From assembly GCA_015655195.1 (NCBI GenBank), contig JAATFM010000108.1, positions 1-33,696 on the forward strand: a stretch of DNA of 33,696 bases, read 5' to 3'. This document shows, piece after piece, positions 14,106 through 22,006 of this stretch; the first letter of the stretch is position 1; every line of letters starts with the position of its first letter. The translations under genes were made by a program, and so were the position numbers. This DNA is from Terriglobales bacterium (GTDB lineage: Bacteria > Acidobacteriota > Terriglobia > Terriglobales > Acidobacteriaceae). Below the pieces are notes generated by a model. The model was not told the origin of the DNA, ran no database searches, and was given only the letters and a program-made list of their open reading frames with translations.

Positions 14106-17100
14106 TTAGAAGACGAACTTTAAAGATAGCTGACCGGTACGATACGCGCCGCTGCCGCCGCTGACGGCAGAGGTTGCGCTTGCCGTGATGCGGCCGAATG
14201 CGTTGTTGGTCTGGCTATTCTGCGGGTCGCCGAAGTTTTCGTGGTTGAGAACGTTAAAGAACTCCGCCTTGAACTCCAGGCGGGCGGACTCGGTAAACGG
14301 GAAATAGCGCGAGGCGCTCGCATCCCAGTCGGTGTAACGCGGACCGTTGAAGCTGCCTTTGACAACGTTGCCGTAGGTCAGCTCGAAGGGATTCGCCGAG
14401 GTGTAGACCGGGTTGGTGGAAAAGTTGGCGGGGTTGAGCCAGTTCCTGCACACTGTCGTGGAAGCGGCGCATGCGTTGCCACCATAGGGGTTCTTCCCGT
14501 TCCACACGGCGCGGTCGCGGTTCAGGTTGGTGCCGTCTGCGTTTGCGCCGCTGACGGTGAGCGGGTCGCCGGTGCGGAAGGAGACGATGCCGTTGGTCTG
14601 CCAGCCGTTGACAACGTAACGCGCGAGAGCGTTGCCGCCGGTCCATTTGGGCAGCTCATATACATACGAGACGGTGAGAACGTGGCGGTGGTCGTAGTCC
14701 GAGCGGCCGCGGTCAAGGCGCTTGAAGTTCGGCTCATAAATCGGCAGCACGTAGGACGATCCCGGCACAACGGCTGTGACCGAAGAGCCCCACGTATTGT
14801 CGTCGATGGCCTTCGACCAGGTGTAGTTGAAGAAGGCGGTCAGGCCGTGGTGATAGTTCTCGCGCATCGAAACCTGGAGCGAGTGGTAGGTCGCGATGCC
14901 GCCGGTATCGACCGCCGCCAGCGCGCTCGTGAAGTTCTGCTGGTTGACCGTGGAGTAGTAGTAGCGATTGCCCACATTCGGCCCCTGGTTCCATCTGGGG
15001 TTGATGTCGAGAGGATTCTCCTGGTGCTCGCTCTCCGCGCCCACGTAGGCAAAGCGCCCGGAGAGCGTATCGGTGAACTGTTGCTCCACGGCAAGATTCC
15101 ACGAGTAGGTGACGGGCACACGGAACTGATCAGGCAGGAAGGTGGAGAAACCCTGCGCCTGATAGTTGCCGGTGGTGAAGTAGTTGGCCGGCGGCGGCTG
15201 CGGAGCGGGAAAGATGTTGCCGCCGGGAATGTTCGCATAGGGGTTGGAGAAGTTGCCGAGAGAGGTGCCGCTGTAGGCGTTGTTGACGGCTGCGACAAAG
15301 GGCACGGTGTTGGCGAAGATGTTGTCGAAGACGCCGGGCTCGCGGGTGTCGTAGAACTGGCCCGCGCCGCCGCGGAGGCTGGTTTTGCCGTTGCCGAAGA
15401 CATCCCATGCAAAGCCGAGACGCGGCATGAAGTGGTTGTAAACGGCGTGAACCATGTCGTTGACAAAGCCGGCGTCGCCGGGAAAGAGCAGGCCGGCAAG
15501 GGCTGTCGGATGGGTTGTCGAGATGGTGCCGGCCTGCCACGCCGCGGCGCTGAACATTCCCTCGCGACCCTTGAGCTCATGCTGCGGCAGGAAGGGCTCG
15601 TAGCGCACGCCGAGGTTCAGCGTCACGCGGCGCGAGATCTTCCATGTGTCCTGCGCGTAGTAGCCGGTAACTTTGTAGCGATTGTTGAAATACTGGCCGG
15701 ATGCCTGGTTGAACTGGATCAGTCCGCCGAGCAGGAAGTCGGCCATCGCGCTCAGGTCCGTGGAGCTGGTGTCGAACATGAACTGACCCGGCTGCTGATA
15801 CTGGTTGTCTACGTCTACCTTGGCCAGCTCGCCGTGAAAGCCGAAGCCGAAGGTGTGGTTGCCTTTGACCCATGCTACGTCATCGGCCAGCGTGTAATTG
15901 TTGCGGCGGAAGGTGGCGGCCGGGTTGTCGCCGATGTTGATGAGCGGCGAACCTCCGCAGCTCGTGCCACCGCCTACGCATATCTGGTTGATCTGCTTGA
16001 AGTCCGGCTGCCAGATGTTGACGCCGATGTCGTTCACATTGATGCCGCCCGCAAGCGGACCGCGCGATGCGTCTTCAATCTGGTAGCTGATGTTGATGTT
16101 GTTCAGCAGGTTCGACGAGAAGGTGTGGGTCTCTGCGATCAACGCGCTGTGGTAGCGGATGGCGGCGAAGTCCGAGTAAGTAAGCAGGTTAGTCGGGTCG
16201 TTCACGCCCTGCGCATCGAAGCGATTATAGAAATAGTGGCCCCAGAGGTGATCGGAGTCGGTGAGCTTCTGGTCACCGCGGCCTGTGTATTCCATAAAGT
16301 TCTGGCTGACGGGCTTGGAGAAGCTCGTCGCGCCGTCGGTGCTGGTGACGGTGGGCAGATATTTGAGGAGGGCCAGGGAGGAGGCGTTGTAGTCGCTCGG
16401 ATTCACCTGGCAAGTGTAGAGGGGATTGCCTTTTGCATCCGTGCCGGACTGCGTGCAGGGGTAGGGATCGAGCGTATTGGGATTGTAGATCGCGACGGGC
16501 GCCGCAGGCGAAGCAGTAAGCGAACTCAAGCCTGTGAAGGTGCCGGCCAACTGCTCCGGCGTGGGCAGAATGGCAGTTCCGCCGGTGGCTTTGTTGCGGA
16601 AGCGGGTGGCCTGCATGCCAAAGGAGAAGAAGGTCTTGTCGCGACCGTTGTAAATGTGCGGGAGCACGACCGGACCGTTGAAGATGCCGCCGAACTGGTT
16701 GCGTTTGAGAAAGTCCTGTGTCTTGACGCCATTGTTGGCGGCGGCGCTGAAATAGTCAGCCGCATTGAAGACGCGATTGCGGACGTACTCGAAGGCGTCG
16801 CCGTGGAATTTATTGGTGCCGCTCTTGGTCACGATATTGACCACGCCACCGGCATTCTGGCCATATTCGGCGTTGTAGTTGCTGGTCTGCACGCTGAACT
16901 CCTGAATCACGTCAGGGAACGGAAACGGGGCGTTGACGTTGGTGTACTCGTCTACGTTGTTGCCGCCGTCGAGCATGAAGTTGGTCTGGTTGGCGCGGGA
17001 GCCGTTGATGGTCACGACGGCGAGCGCCGGAAAGGTCTTTGTCTGGCCCTGGTCGATGTTGAGACTCGGCGCGGTAACGACACCCGGAACGAGCATCGTG

Positions 17101-17591
17101 AGCGCAGCGGCGTTGCGCGTGATGAGCGGCAGGTTGTTGACTCGCTCGGTGTCAATCACCTGGCTCAGCGTGCCGTTGGTCAGGTTCACCTCCGGCGGCG
17201 CGGTCGTCACGGTAACAGTCGTTGCGGCGCTGCCAACCTTGAGGATAATGTTGACCGTGATCGACTGGTCGGCCTGGAGAACCACGCTCGTCTGCAGAAA
17301 AGACTCAAAGCTCTGCGCGCTGGCCGCAATGGAGTAAGCGGCCGGTGAGAGCGAGGGAAAAACATATGTGCCCGTTCCGCTGGCCACGGTCTTGACCGTC
17401 AGCCCCGTGCCGGCCTGGGTGGCCGTAATCTGCACGCCGGGAACCACCGCTCCGGTCGAGTCGGTCACTGTCCCACTGATGCTGCCATAGCCCTGCGCCC
17501 GGAGCCCGGCCGGCAGCAGCAGGAAGACCAGGCACATTGCCGCCAGCACTGGTATATAACGACTTGGAATTTGCTTTCCTATCCTTTGCAT
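14106..17591 (-). CDS. Oar-type TonB-dependent outer-membrane receptor 1
   Basis: This 1161-residue protein has a signal peptide (cut near residue 33, LRAQ), a carboxypeptidase-regulatory-like Ig domain (34-120; GSISGTVTDSTGAVVPGVQI), a plug domain (about 122-250; TVTVTTAPPEVNL, RVNNLPLITRNAA) and a long beta-barrel. It ends QLSLKFVF with the terminal Phe typical of outer-membrane barrels. AEYGQNAGGVVNIVTKSGTN is the usual plug-barrel signature of this Acidobacteriota family. These proteins are thought to import large substrates such as oligosaccharides or peptides with energy from TonB; the substrate is unknown. GGGAGGCGAAG before the ATG fixes the start. It lies between a membrane regulator-like gene and a GH43 glycosidase on the same strand, suggesting glycan uptake. 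Confidence 0.93.
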   Translation of the reverse strand: MQRIGKQIPSRYIPVLAAMCLVFLLLPAGLRAQGYGSISGTVTDSTGAVVPGVQITATQAGTGLTVKTVASGTGTYVFPSLSPAAYSIAASAQSFESFLQTSVVLQADQSITVNIILKVGSAATTVTVTTAPPEVNLTNGTLSQVIDTERVNNLPLITRNAAALTMLVPGVVTAPSLNIDQGQTKTFPALAVVTINGSRANQTNFMLDGGNNVDEYTNVNAPFPFPDVIQEFSVQTSNYNAEYGQNAGGVVNIVTKSGTNKFHGDAFEYVRNRVFNAADYFSAAANNGVKTQDFLKRNQFGGIFNGPVVLPHIYNGRDKTFFSFGMQATRFRNKATGGTAILPTPEQLAGTFTGLSSLTASPAAPVAIYNPNTLDPYPCTQSGTDAKGNPLYTCQVNPSDYNASSLALLKYLPTVTSTDGATSFSKPVSQNFMEYTGRGDQKLTDSDHLWGHYFYNRFDAQGVNDPTNLLTYSDFAAIRYHSALIAETHTFSSNLLNNINISYQIEDASRGPLAGGINVNDIGVNIWQPDFKQINQICVGGGTSCGGSPLINIGDNPAATFRRNNYTLADDVAWVKGNHTFGFGFHGELAKVDVDNQYQQPGQFMFDTSSTDLSAMADFLLGGLIQFNQASGQYFNNRYKVTGYYAQDTWKISRRVTLNLGVRYEPFLPQHELKGREGMFSAAAWQAGTISTTHPTALAGLLFPGDAGFVNDMVHAVYNHFMPRLGFAWDVFGNGKTSLRGGAGQFYDTREPGVFDNIFANTVPFVAAVNNAYSGTSLGNFSNPYANIPGGNIFPAPQPPPANYFTTGNYQAQGFSTFLPDQFRVPVTYSWNLAVEQQFTDTLSGRFAYVGAESEHQENPLDINPRWNQGPNVGNRYYYSTVNQQNFTSALAAVDTGGIATYHSLQVSMRENYHHGLTAFFNYTWSKAIDDNTWGSSVTAVVPGSSYVLPIYEPNFKRLDRGRSDYDHRHVLTVSYVYELPKWTGGNALARYVVNGWQTNGIVSFRTGDPLTVSGANADGTNLNRDRAVWNGKNPYGGNACAASTTVCRNWLNPANFSTNPVYTSANPFELTYGNVVKGSFNGPRYTDWDASASRYFPFTESARLEFKAEFFNVLNHENFGDPQNSQTNNAFGRITASATSAVSGGSGAYRTGQLSLKFVF

Positions 17592-17857
17592 CTTCGCCTC
17601 CCGAAAGTTCTTTCAAGAAATCAGTCCAGCCAGCTCGGATGGCCCGTCCGCCCCTGTTAGCTCGACTGGCACGCAGGGAATTTCGAGGTCCGCGCAATCC
17701 GGCAGCACATTCTGCCGGTACTGGATTCCAAAACGGAGCCGGTTGTATCAAGAGAAATAGACAAAAAGATAGACAGAGACCGTCCATGACGGTCAGGAGT
17801 AATCGCTAACCATTTATTTTTCAATCTGATATGAATTTCGGTAGGCCGGATTCCCTG

Positions 17858-19252
17858 CTATTCTGACGAGACCGCGAGAACCCGCGGAGGACCCGGCGTG
17901 CCGTCGGTCACGGTGGTTCCGAGCACAATTTGCAGGTTCAGCGCCCCGGGATTGCCCTCCGCCCGACGGTCTACCTCGCGCATCAGGCCCGGGTCGGTCA
18001 GAAGCTCCCCGGCCGCCTGCGTTCCATAGGTGTAGAGGCCGCCGATGACAACAACCACGTGGCCGGTCTCGGAATCCCGGATTCGGGAGATGAGAGCGTA
18101 ATCCTGAACTTTGGGACTGTTGGCTCCCATGGCCGGAAGCGTCGGCTGGTTCGTACCCCAGCTCCAGTTGCGTGCGGCCGGGTTCTTTGCGTCGCGGATA
18201 TAAATAAGGTGTTTGTCGGCGTCCATCGCGAGGCTGAAGCGCAACTGCCGGGTGAGCCGCAGGCTCCACTCATTATTAAAAGCCCCGATGAGAACCGCCG
18301 CGCCCTGCCGCAGATCGGAGAACGAGCTTGCACTCTCCCGCCGGATTACAACCTGCTTGTTCCGCGCCGCCAGCGCGCCCACCACCCGCGCAATCGTGAC
18401 CGTATCGGCAAAGGGAACGGTCTCCGAAGCATCGGTACTGGGGATCGGGGTCGGCAAAGTCTCATCCGTCTCCGGCTGCGTGGGAGGTCCGTTGGGATGG
18501 TCGCCCACGGCCACCAGAATTGGCCCCGGCGTACTGATAACCGGCTTCCAGAACTGCCCCTCAGCATCGCTTCCACGCAGAAGCCTGTACCCGGCGCTCG
18601 CGGCAATCGCCAAAACGAGAGTCGCCGCTGCGGCAGCAAAAATCCAGAGGTGGCGGCGCGCCGGCGCGGCTTCCATGGCGGGAACCGGGCTGTTTGCGAG
18701 CAGGAAGTCCGGGCCGGCGCCGTTCTGTCCAGTCTCGCCCAAGCCAATTGAGCCTGGCCCGGAGGCGACCAGACCAGTTAAGCCAAGCCCAGACCCGTTC
18801 TGCCTTCCAGGAATGCCGTACGTCTCTTCTCCGGCGGCATCGACCTCTGCCGGCGCGGGGCGGCCCGAAATCGGCGCAGGAATCGAATCCAGCCGCGTAA
18901 AACGCGGCACGTAGGAGCCGGGCACGAGCGCCATTCGCAGCTCGGAGTCGTGTTTTTTGTCGACATAATAGGTGGCGAGGCGCTTGCGAAGCTCGGCGGC
19001 GGCGGTGCGAACAACGTGATCGACGTTGGTATCGTAGGACGGGTCGCGGCCAAAGACCTCGATCCCGATGGTGCGCTCCTTGATCTGGTCGGCTTGGCCG
19101 GCAAGAGTCTGCTCTACCACATAGCGGAGAAAGGCTATCGAGCGTTTGCTGGAACGGAATGCCTCGTCGCGCACCAGCAATTCAAGCTGCGCCCGGACCA
19201 TCTCGGCAGTGATTTCGGGGGTTGTTCCGAACTCGACCTCTACGTCCAGCAT
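17858..19252 (-). CDS. membrane-spanning regulator-like protein with unknown C-terminal domain
   Basis: From the ATG at 19250-19252 the product is 464 residues; a GTG 18 bases upstream is an alternative. Residues 17-115 form a helical domain with FLRYVVEQTLAGQADQIKER, TIGIEVFGRDPSYD and VRTAAAELRKRLATYY, ending LVPGSYVPRF. This matches from memory the N-terminal domain of many proteins annotated as adenylate-cyclase-like or TPR regulators in Alphaproteobacteria and Acidobacteriota. A Gly/Pro/Ala linker (120-198) leads to a transmembrane helix (201-222), preceded by Arg-Arg, so the N-terminus should be inside. The 235-residue C-terminal part (GPILVAVGDHP, VVVIGGLYTYG) would be outside and matches no domain I know. 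It lies 266 bases upstream of TonB-dependent receptor 1. A sensing role is inferred from layout. Confidence 0.72.
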   Translation of the reverse strand: MLDVEVEFGTTPEITAEMVRAQLELLVRDEAFRSSKRSIAFLRYVVEQTLAGQADQIKERTIGIEVFGRDPSYDTNVDHVVRTAAAELRKRLATYYVDKKHDSELRMALVPGSYVPRFTRLDSIPAPISGRPAPAEVDAAGEETYGIPGRQNGSGLGLTGLVASGPGSIGLGETGQNGAGPDFLLANSPVPAMEAAPARRHLWIFAAAAATLVLAIAASAGYRLLRGSDAEGQFWKPVISTPGPILVAVGDHPNGPPTQPETDETLPTPIPSTDASETVPFADTVTIARVVGALAARNKQVVIRRESASSFSDLRQGAAVLIGAFNNEWSLRLTRQLRFSLAMDADKHLIYIRDAKNPAARNWSWGTNQPTLPAMGANSPKVQDYALISRIRDSETGHVVVVIGGLYTYGTQAAGELLTDPGLMREVDRRAEGNPGALNLQIVLGTTVTDGTPGPPRVLAVSSE

Positions 19253-19427
19253 CGCTTTTCCCGGTGACACGGAATTCTAGCACGCAACGCATACACGAGG
19301 GCACCGCTGCCGACGCCCGGTAATGTCTCCGTTTGAATTTGGCACTATATACCTGACTCGCCAACACATATTTTGCTCGTTGGCTTGTAACTCGGAAGGG
19401 CCGACGAAAGCTGGGTTTGCTTTTTTA

Positions 19428-19494
19428 GCGAGTTAGCCGCGCTACGCGCGATAGCAAGTCAGCAAGTCAGCAAGTCAGCAAGTCAGCAAGTCAG
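19428..19494. repeat. dispersed repeat, family F (copy 2), with tandem tract
   Basis: GCGAGTTAG, then a small hairpin (CGCG-CTA-CGCG), then five copies of AGCAAGTC (19453-19492). The copy at 3234-3279 has one related unit (AGCAGGTC) instead of five. Confidence 0.65.
19453..19492. repeat. five exact tandem copies of an 8-bp unit
   Basis: AGCAAGTC is repeated five times without error. Such tracts change length by slipped-strand replication. It lies 194 bases before the sigma-factor start and about 200 bases before the regulator-like gene on the other strand. Confidence 0.85.
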
Positions 19495-19685
19495 CGACGG
19501 GGCATCGGAACCTATAAATACGACTGAGATTCGCTGTCTGTACCAATATATTTTCAGGATTCAAGGGTTATTTTGCCTTAACAAAGATCGTGTATTTTTT
19601 GTGACTGGCAGCAATCGTGAAGCCCCATTCTCCGCTGCATTCGCGAATTTCATCGCGCACCTTGTCACGCTATTGAGAGACTTCC

Positions 19686-20375
19686 TTGTCCTATGGCAAT
19701 TCCACAGAGCGAACGCTGCCAGTGCCCCTTCTCTGGGCTAGGGAAGAGCCGCAGGCAGTCGCGGCTCCGGAGAGCGCCGGGCTCAGCGCCGGACCTCGTT
19801 CGGCAAGCGACGAAAGCCTGCTGGCCGCGCTCAAGAACAAGGACCGGGAATCGCTTGCGGAGCTGTTTCGGCGTTATTCGCGTCTGGTCTTCAGCATCGG
19901 TCTTCGCATTCTGCGGGATGCCGGCGAGGCAGAGGAGATTGTGCAGGAGGTTTTTCTCTTTCTCTACCAGAGAGCTGAGATCTTCGACGAGCAAAAGGGG
20001 GGAGCCAAGGCATGGCTGGTGCAGGTGGCGTACCATCGCTCGCTGGACCGCCAGAAATATTTGCATCGGCGGAACTTTTATTTTGGTACAGATGTGGGGC
20101 TTCTGGCCGACACTCTTGCGGGGCAAGGCGACGTGGAGCGTGATCTTGCGTCGAAGCTAAGCCGGGAACGACTGGAAGAGGCATTCGAGAATCTTTCCGA
20201 TCGGCAGCGGCTTACTTTGGAGCTGTTTTTCTTCGAAGATCTCGATTTCCGCGAAATCGCGGCTCGTCTCGATGAATCGCTCGAGAACGTTCGTCATCAC
20301 TACTATCGCGGGCTTCAGAAGCTGAGAAAAGATGCCTTCGTAAAGAAGCTCAGAGACAAAACGAATTATGACTAA
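19686..20375 (+). CDS. ECF-family RNA polymerase sigma factor
   Basis: This 229-residue sigma-70-family protein contains region 2 at about residues 42-118 (LAELFRRYSRLVFSIGLRIL, then EAEEIVQEVFLFLY) and region 4 at about 160-215 (LSDRQRLTLELFF, FREIAARLDESLENVRHHY). Region 3 is missing, as in extracytoplasmic-function sigma factors. The N-terminal 40 residues are unrelated and Ala/Pro-rich. The annotated start is TTG at 19686 with a weak GAGAG site; a later GTG near 19720 is possible. The anti-sigma gene overlaps its last eight bases, so the two are a coupled pair. It presumably directs polymerase to its own promoter and perhaps to the receptor genes on either side. Confidence 0.92.
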   Translation: MSYGNSTERTLPVPLLWAREEPQAVAAPESAGLSAGPRSASDESLLAALKNKDRESLAELFRRYSRLVFSIGLRILRDAGEAEEIVQEVFLFLYQRAEIFDEQKGGAKAWLVQVAYHRSLDRQKYLHRRNFYFGTDVGLLADTLAGQGDVERDLASKLSRERLEEAFENLSDRQRLTLELFFFEDLDFREIAARLDESLENVRHHYYRGLQKLRKDAFVKKLRDKTNYD

Positions 20376-21666
20376 CTTCAAACCAGAATTGGAGCATGAG
20401 AAATACGAAGAGCTTTGCGCTCTGGCTACTGCTGGCGTTCTCACCCCCGCCGAGTCGGAGTTGCTGACGGCTCATCTACAGAAGTGCGCCGAGTGCAGAG
20501 AGGCATTCGGGCAGTATCAGAACATTGCAACGGACGGGATGGCGTTTCTCGCGGACCGCTTTGCCGCGCACATCCGCACGGATGAGGCTGACGCAACAGA
20601 TAAGTTCGATAAATCCTCCGCTTTGTCGCGGCTGATGCGGGCAACCGAAAAGGCCGAGCCACAGCCGGCACCGCTGGCTGTCATGCCAAACAAAATGCGC
20701 GTGTGGAATCGAGTCTGGGTTCGCGGCCTGGCTGCGGCGTCGCTTGTCGCATGTGTTGGTGCGGGAGCGTACTGGACAGGCGCACATTCGGCGGACACGC
20801 ATCTGCACGGCGTCAGCGTGGAATCACAGTCTGCTCTGGAACGAATCGCCGCTGAGAAACAGGCAATTGCAAGAACGATGCAAGCGGATAATCAGCGGAT
20901 TGCGGCTCTGGAGCGGCAATCCCTCGCGGATAAGAATGAGATGACAAGATTTCGCGCCGAAGCCGATGCAGGAGCGGAGCGTCTCGCGAGAATTACGGTC
21001 GCGATGAATGCGGCGAGGCAGGAGTCTGACGCACAACTGGCAGCCCTGACAGCGGAACGAGATGAGAATGCCAACAAGCTGCGCGATGCGGAGAAGCTAT
21101 ACAGGACGGCGCAGGATGAGCTGAATACGCTGCGAAGCCAGCATCAGCAGGACGCGGTGCGCCTGGCTTCTCTTGAGACGCGCGTTAATAGCTTCACGGC
21201 AGAACTTAGCGACCAGAGCAAGCGTGCGAAGACGGATGAGCAGTATCTTGCTTCCGACGAAGATATTCGCGACCTGATCGGCGCGCGCAATCTCTACATC
21301 GCCGACATCATGGATGTGAATGCGACCGGGCAGTCGCGCAGGCCATTCGGCCGCGTCTTCTACACCAAGACCAAATCGCTGATCTTTTACGCCTACGATC
21401 TCGACGGCCAGCCCGGAGTGCGGCGGACCAGCACATTCCAAGTATGGGGCCGGGCCGGCGCCAGCGACCGCAAGCCTATCAACCTCGGCATACTTTATAT
21501 GGATAGCGAGACGAACCGGCGCTGGACGCTGCGCGTGGACAATCCCGAACAACTCGCGCGGCTCGATGCTGTTTTTGTCACCATCGAACCACGCGAGCAG
21601 ACTGACAGGCCCACAGGAAAACCCTTCCTCTATGCGTCGCTGCGGCGCGAGCCAAATCATCCCTAG
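20368..21666 (+). CDS. membrane anti-sigma factor with zinc-finger, long coiled coil and RskA-like C-terminal domain
   Basis: This 432-residue protein has an N-terminal anti-sigma domain with the zinc motif H36-x3-C40-x2-C43 (HLQKCAEC), one transmembrane helix at about 117-137 (GLAAASLVACVGAGAYWTG), a long Ala/Glu/Arg/Gln-rich coiled coil (about 150-290) and a C-terminal domain (300-432). In the last part, TFQVWGRAG, LGILYMD and AVFVTIEPREQTDRPTGKPF resemble the outer domain of RskA-type anti-sigma factors. It would hold the sigma factor at the membrane and release it on an outside signal. The ATG overlaps the sigma gene by eight bases. Its TAG stop lies at the left edge of a repeat element. 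Confidence 0.88.
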   Translation: MTNFKPELEHEKYEELCALATAGVLTPAESELLTAHLQKCAECREAFGQYQNIATDGMAFLADRFAAHIRTDEADATDKFDKSSALSRLMRATEKAEPQPAPLAVMPNKMRVWNRVWVRGLAAASLVACVGAGAYWTGAHSADTHLHGVSVESQSALERIAAEKQAIARTMQADNQRIAALERQSLADKNEMTRFRAEADAGAERLARITVAMNAARQESDAQLAALTAERDENANKLRDAEKLYRTAQDELNTLRSQHQQDAVRLASLETRVNSFTAELSDQSKRAKTDEQYLASDEDIRDLIGARNLYIADIMDVNATGQSRRPFGRVFYTKTKSLIFYAYDLDGQPGVRRTSTFQVWGRAGASDRKPINLGILYMDSETNRRWTLRVDNPEQLARLDAVFVTIEPREQTDRPTGKPFLYASLRREPNHP

Positions 21667-21714
21667 TCTGTATCAACATACCAGCGATGCGATTCCAATG
21701 GGAATTTCTGCGCG

Positions 21715-21757
21715 TTCCCACTCTTGCGCCCAAAAAAGGCGCAAGGATGGGGCACGG
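21715..21757. repeat. dispersed hairpin repeat, family A (copy 6)
   Basis: TTCCCACTCTTGCGCC and GGCGCAAGGATGGGGCAC form the stem around CAAAAAA. It is followed by the same linker as at 13.9 kb. Confidence 0.75.
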
Positions 21758-21780
21758 AAGCATGGTGGGAAAAACGGGCG

Positions 21781-21847
21781 AAAAGCAACCGCAGATCCTT
21801 CGACTCCGTTTGGCGCGAAAAACACGCCAAACTGCGCTCAGGATGAC
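21781..21847 (+). repeat. dispersed repeat, family B (copy 4)
   Basis: It runs from AAAAGCAACCGCAGATCCTT to GCTCAGGATGAC. The apex is the hairpin GTTTGGCG-CGAAAAACA-CGCCAAAC, different in sequence and length from the other copies but fully paired. Confidence 0.78.
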
Positions 21848-21990
21848 GGCTCATTCTTGATGCGCACTTTAGAGACAGGACAATAGATTCTCTTTATGAA
21901 AACTCCATTACATCTCTGAAGAGCGCGGTACAGATTCCCTCGCGTGCCCGTAATAGAAGACACAACCGCGAGCACAGCTCAGCGCTCTTC

Positions 21991-21996
21991 AGGAGG
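21991..21996 (+). promoter_or_regulatory. ribosome binding site deciding the start of receptor 2
   Basis: AGGAGG lies 10 bases before the ATG at 22007. It favours that start, directly ahead of the signal peptide, over the longer frame beginning at 21944. Confidence 0.85.
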
Positions 21997-22006
21997 AACC
22001 ATTCGT

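Larger units (their letters stand above)
19253..19685. other. divergent intergenic control region
   Basis: These 433 bases separate the minus-strand regulator-like gene from the plus-strand sigma-factor gene, so both promoters should lie here. The region is AT-richer than its flanks, especially 19500-19610. It contains a family F repeat with an expanded 8-bp tandem tract. No sigma-70 promoter with a good spacer was found; an ECF-type promoter recognised by the adjacent sigma factor is possible but not identified. Confidence 0.6.
21663..21887. mobile_element. composite repeat element related to the one at 11.9 kb
   Basis: The right end (reverse complement CTATTGTCCTGTCTCTAAA, 21868-21886) matches 17 of 19 bases of the left end of the 11888-12035 element, and the 50 bases before it align with that element's right half. 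Inside are a family A hairpin (21715-21757), a short linker and a family B unit (21781-21847). The left end (CTAGTCTGTATC) is degenerate and supplies the TAG stop of the anti-sigma gene. No transposase is encoded. Confidence 0.5.

Noticed and set aside
14241..17348. Open frame of 1035 codons on the plus strand, antisense to receptor 1
   Set aside because: It mirrors a well-supported TonB-dependent receptor gene. Its translation has no domain pattern, and long antisense frames are common in GC-rich coding DNA.
19453..19492. Possible CRISPR-like array
   Set aside because: The unit is only eight bases, directly tandem and without spacers; no cas genes are present.
19573..19598. TTGCCT...TATTTT as a promoter for the sigma-factor gene
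   Set aside because: The spacer is only 14 bases.
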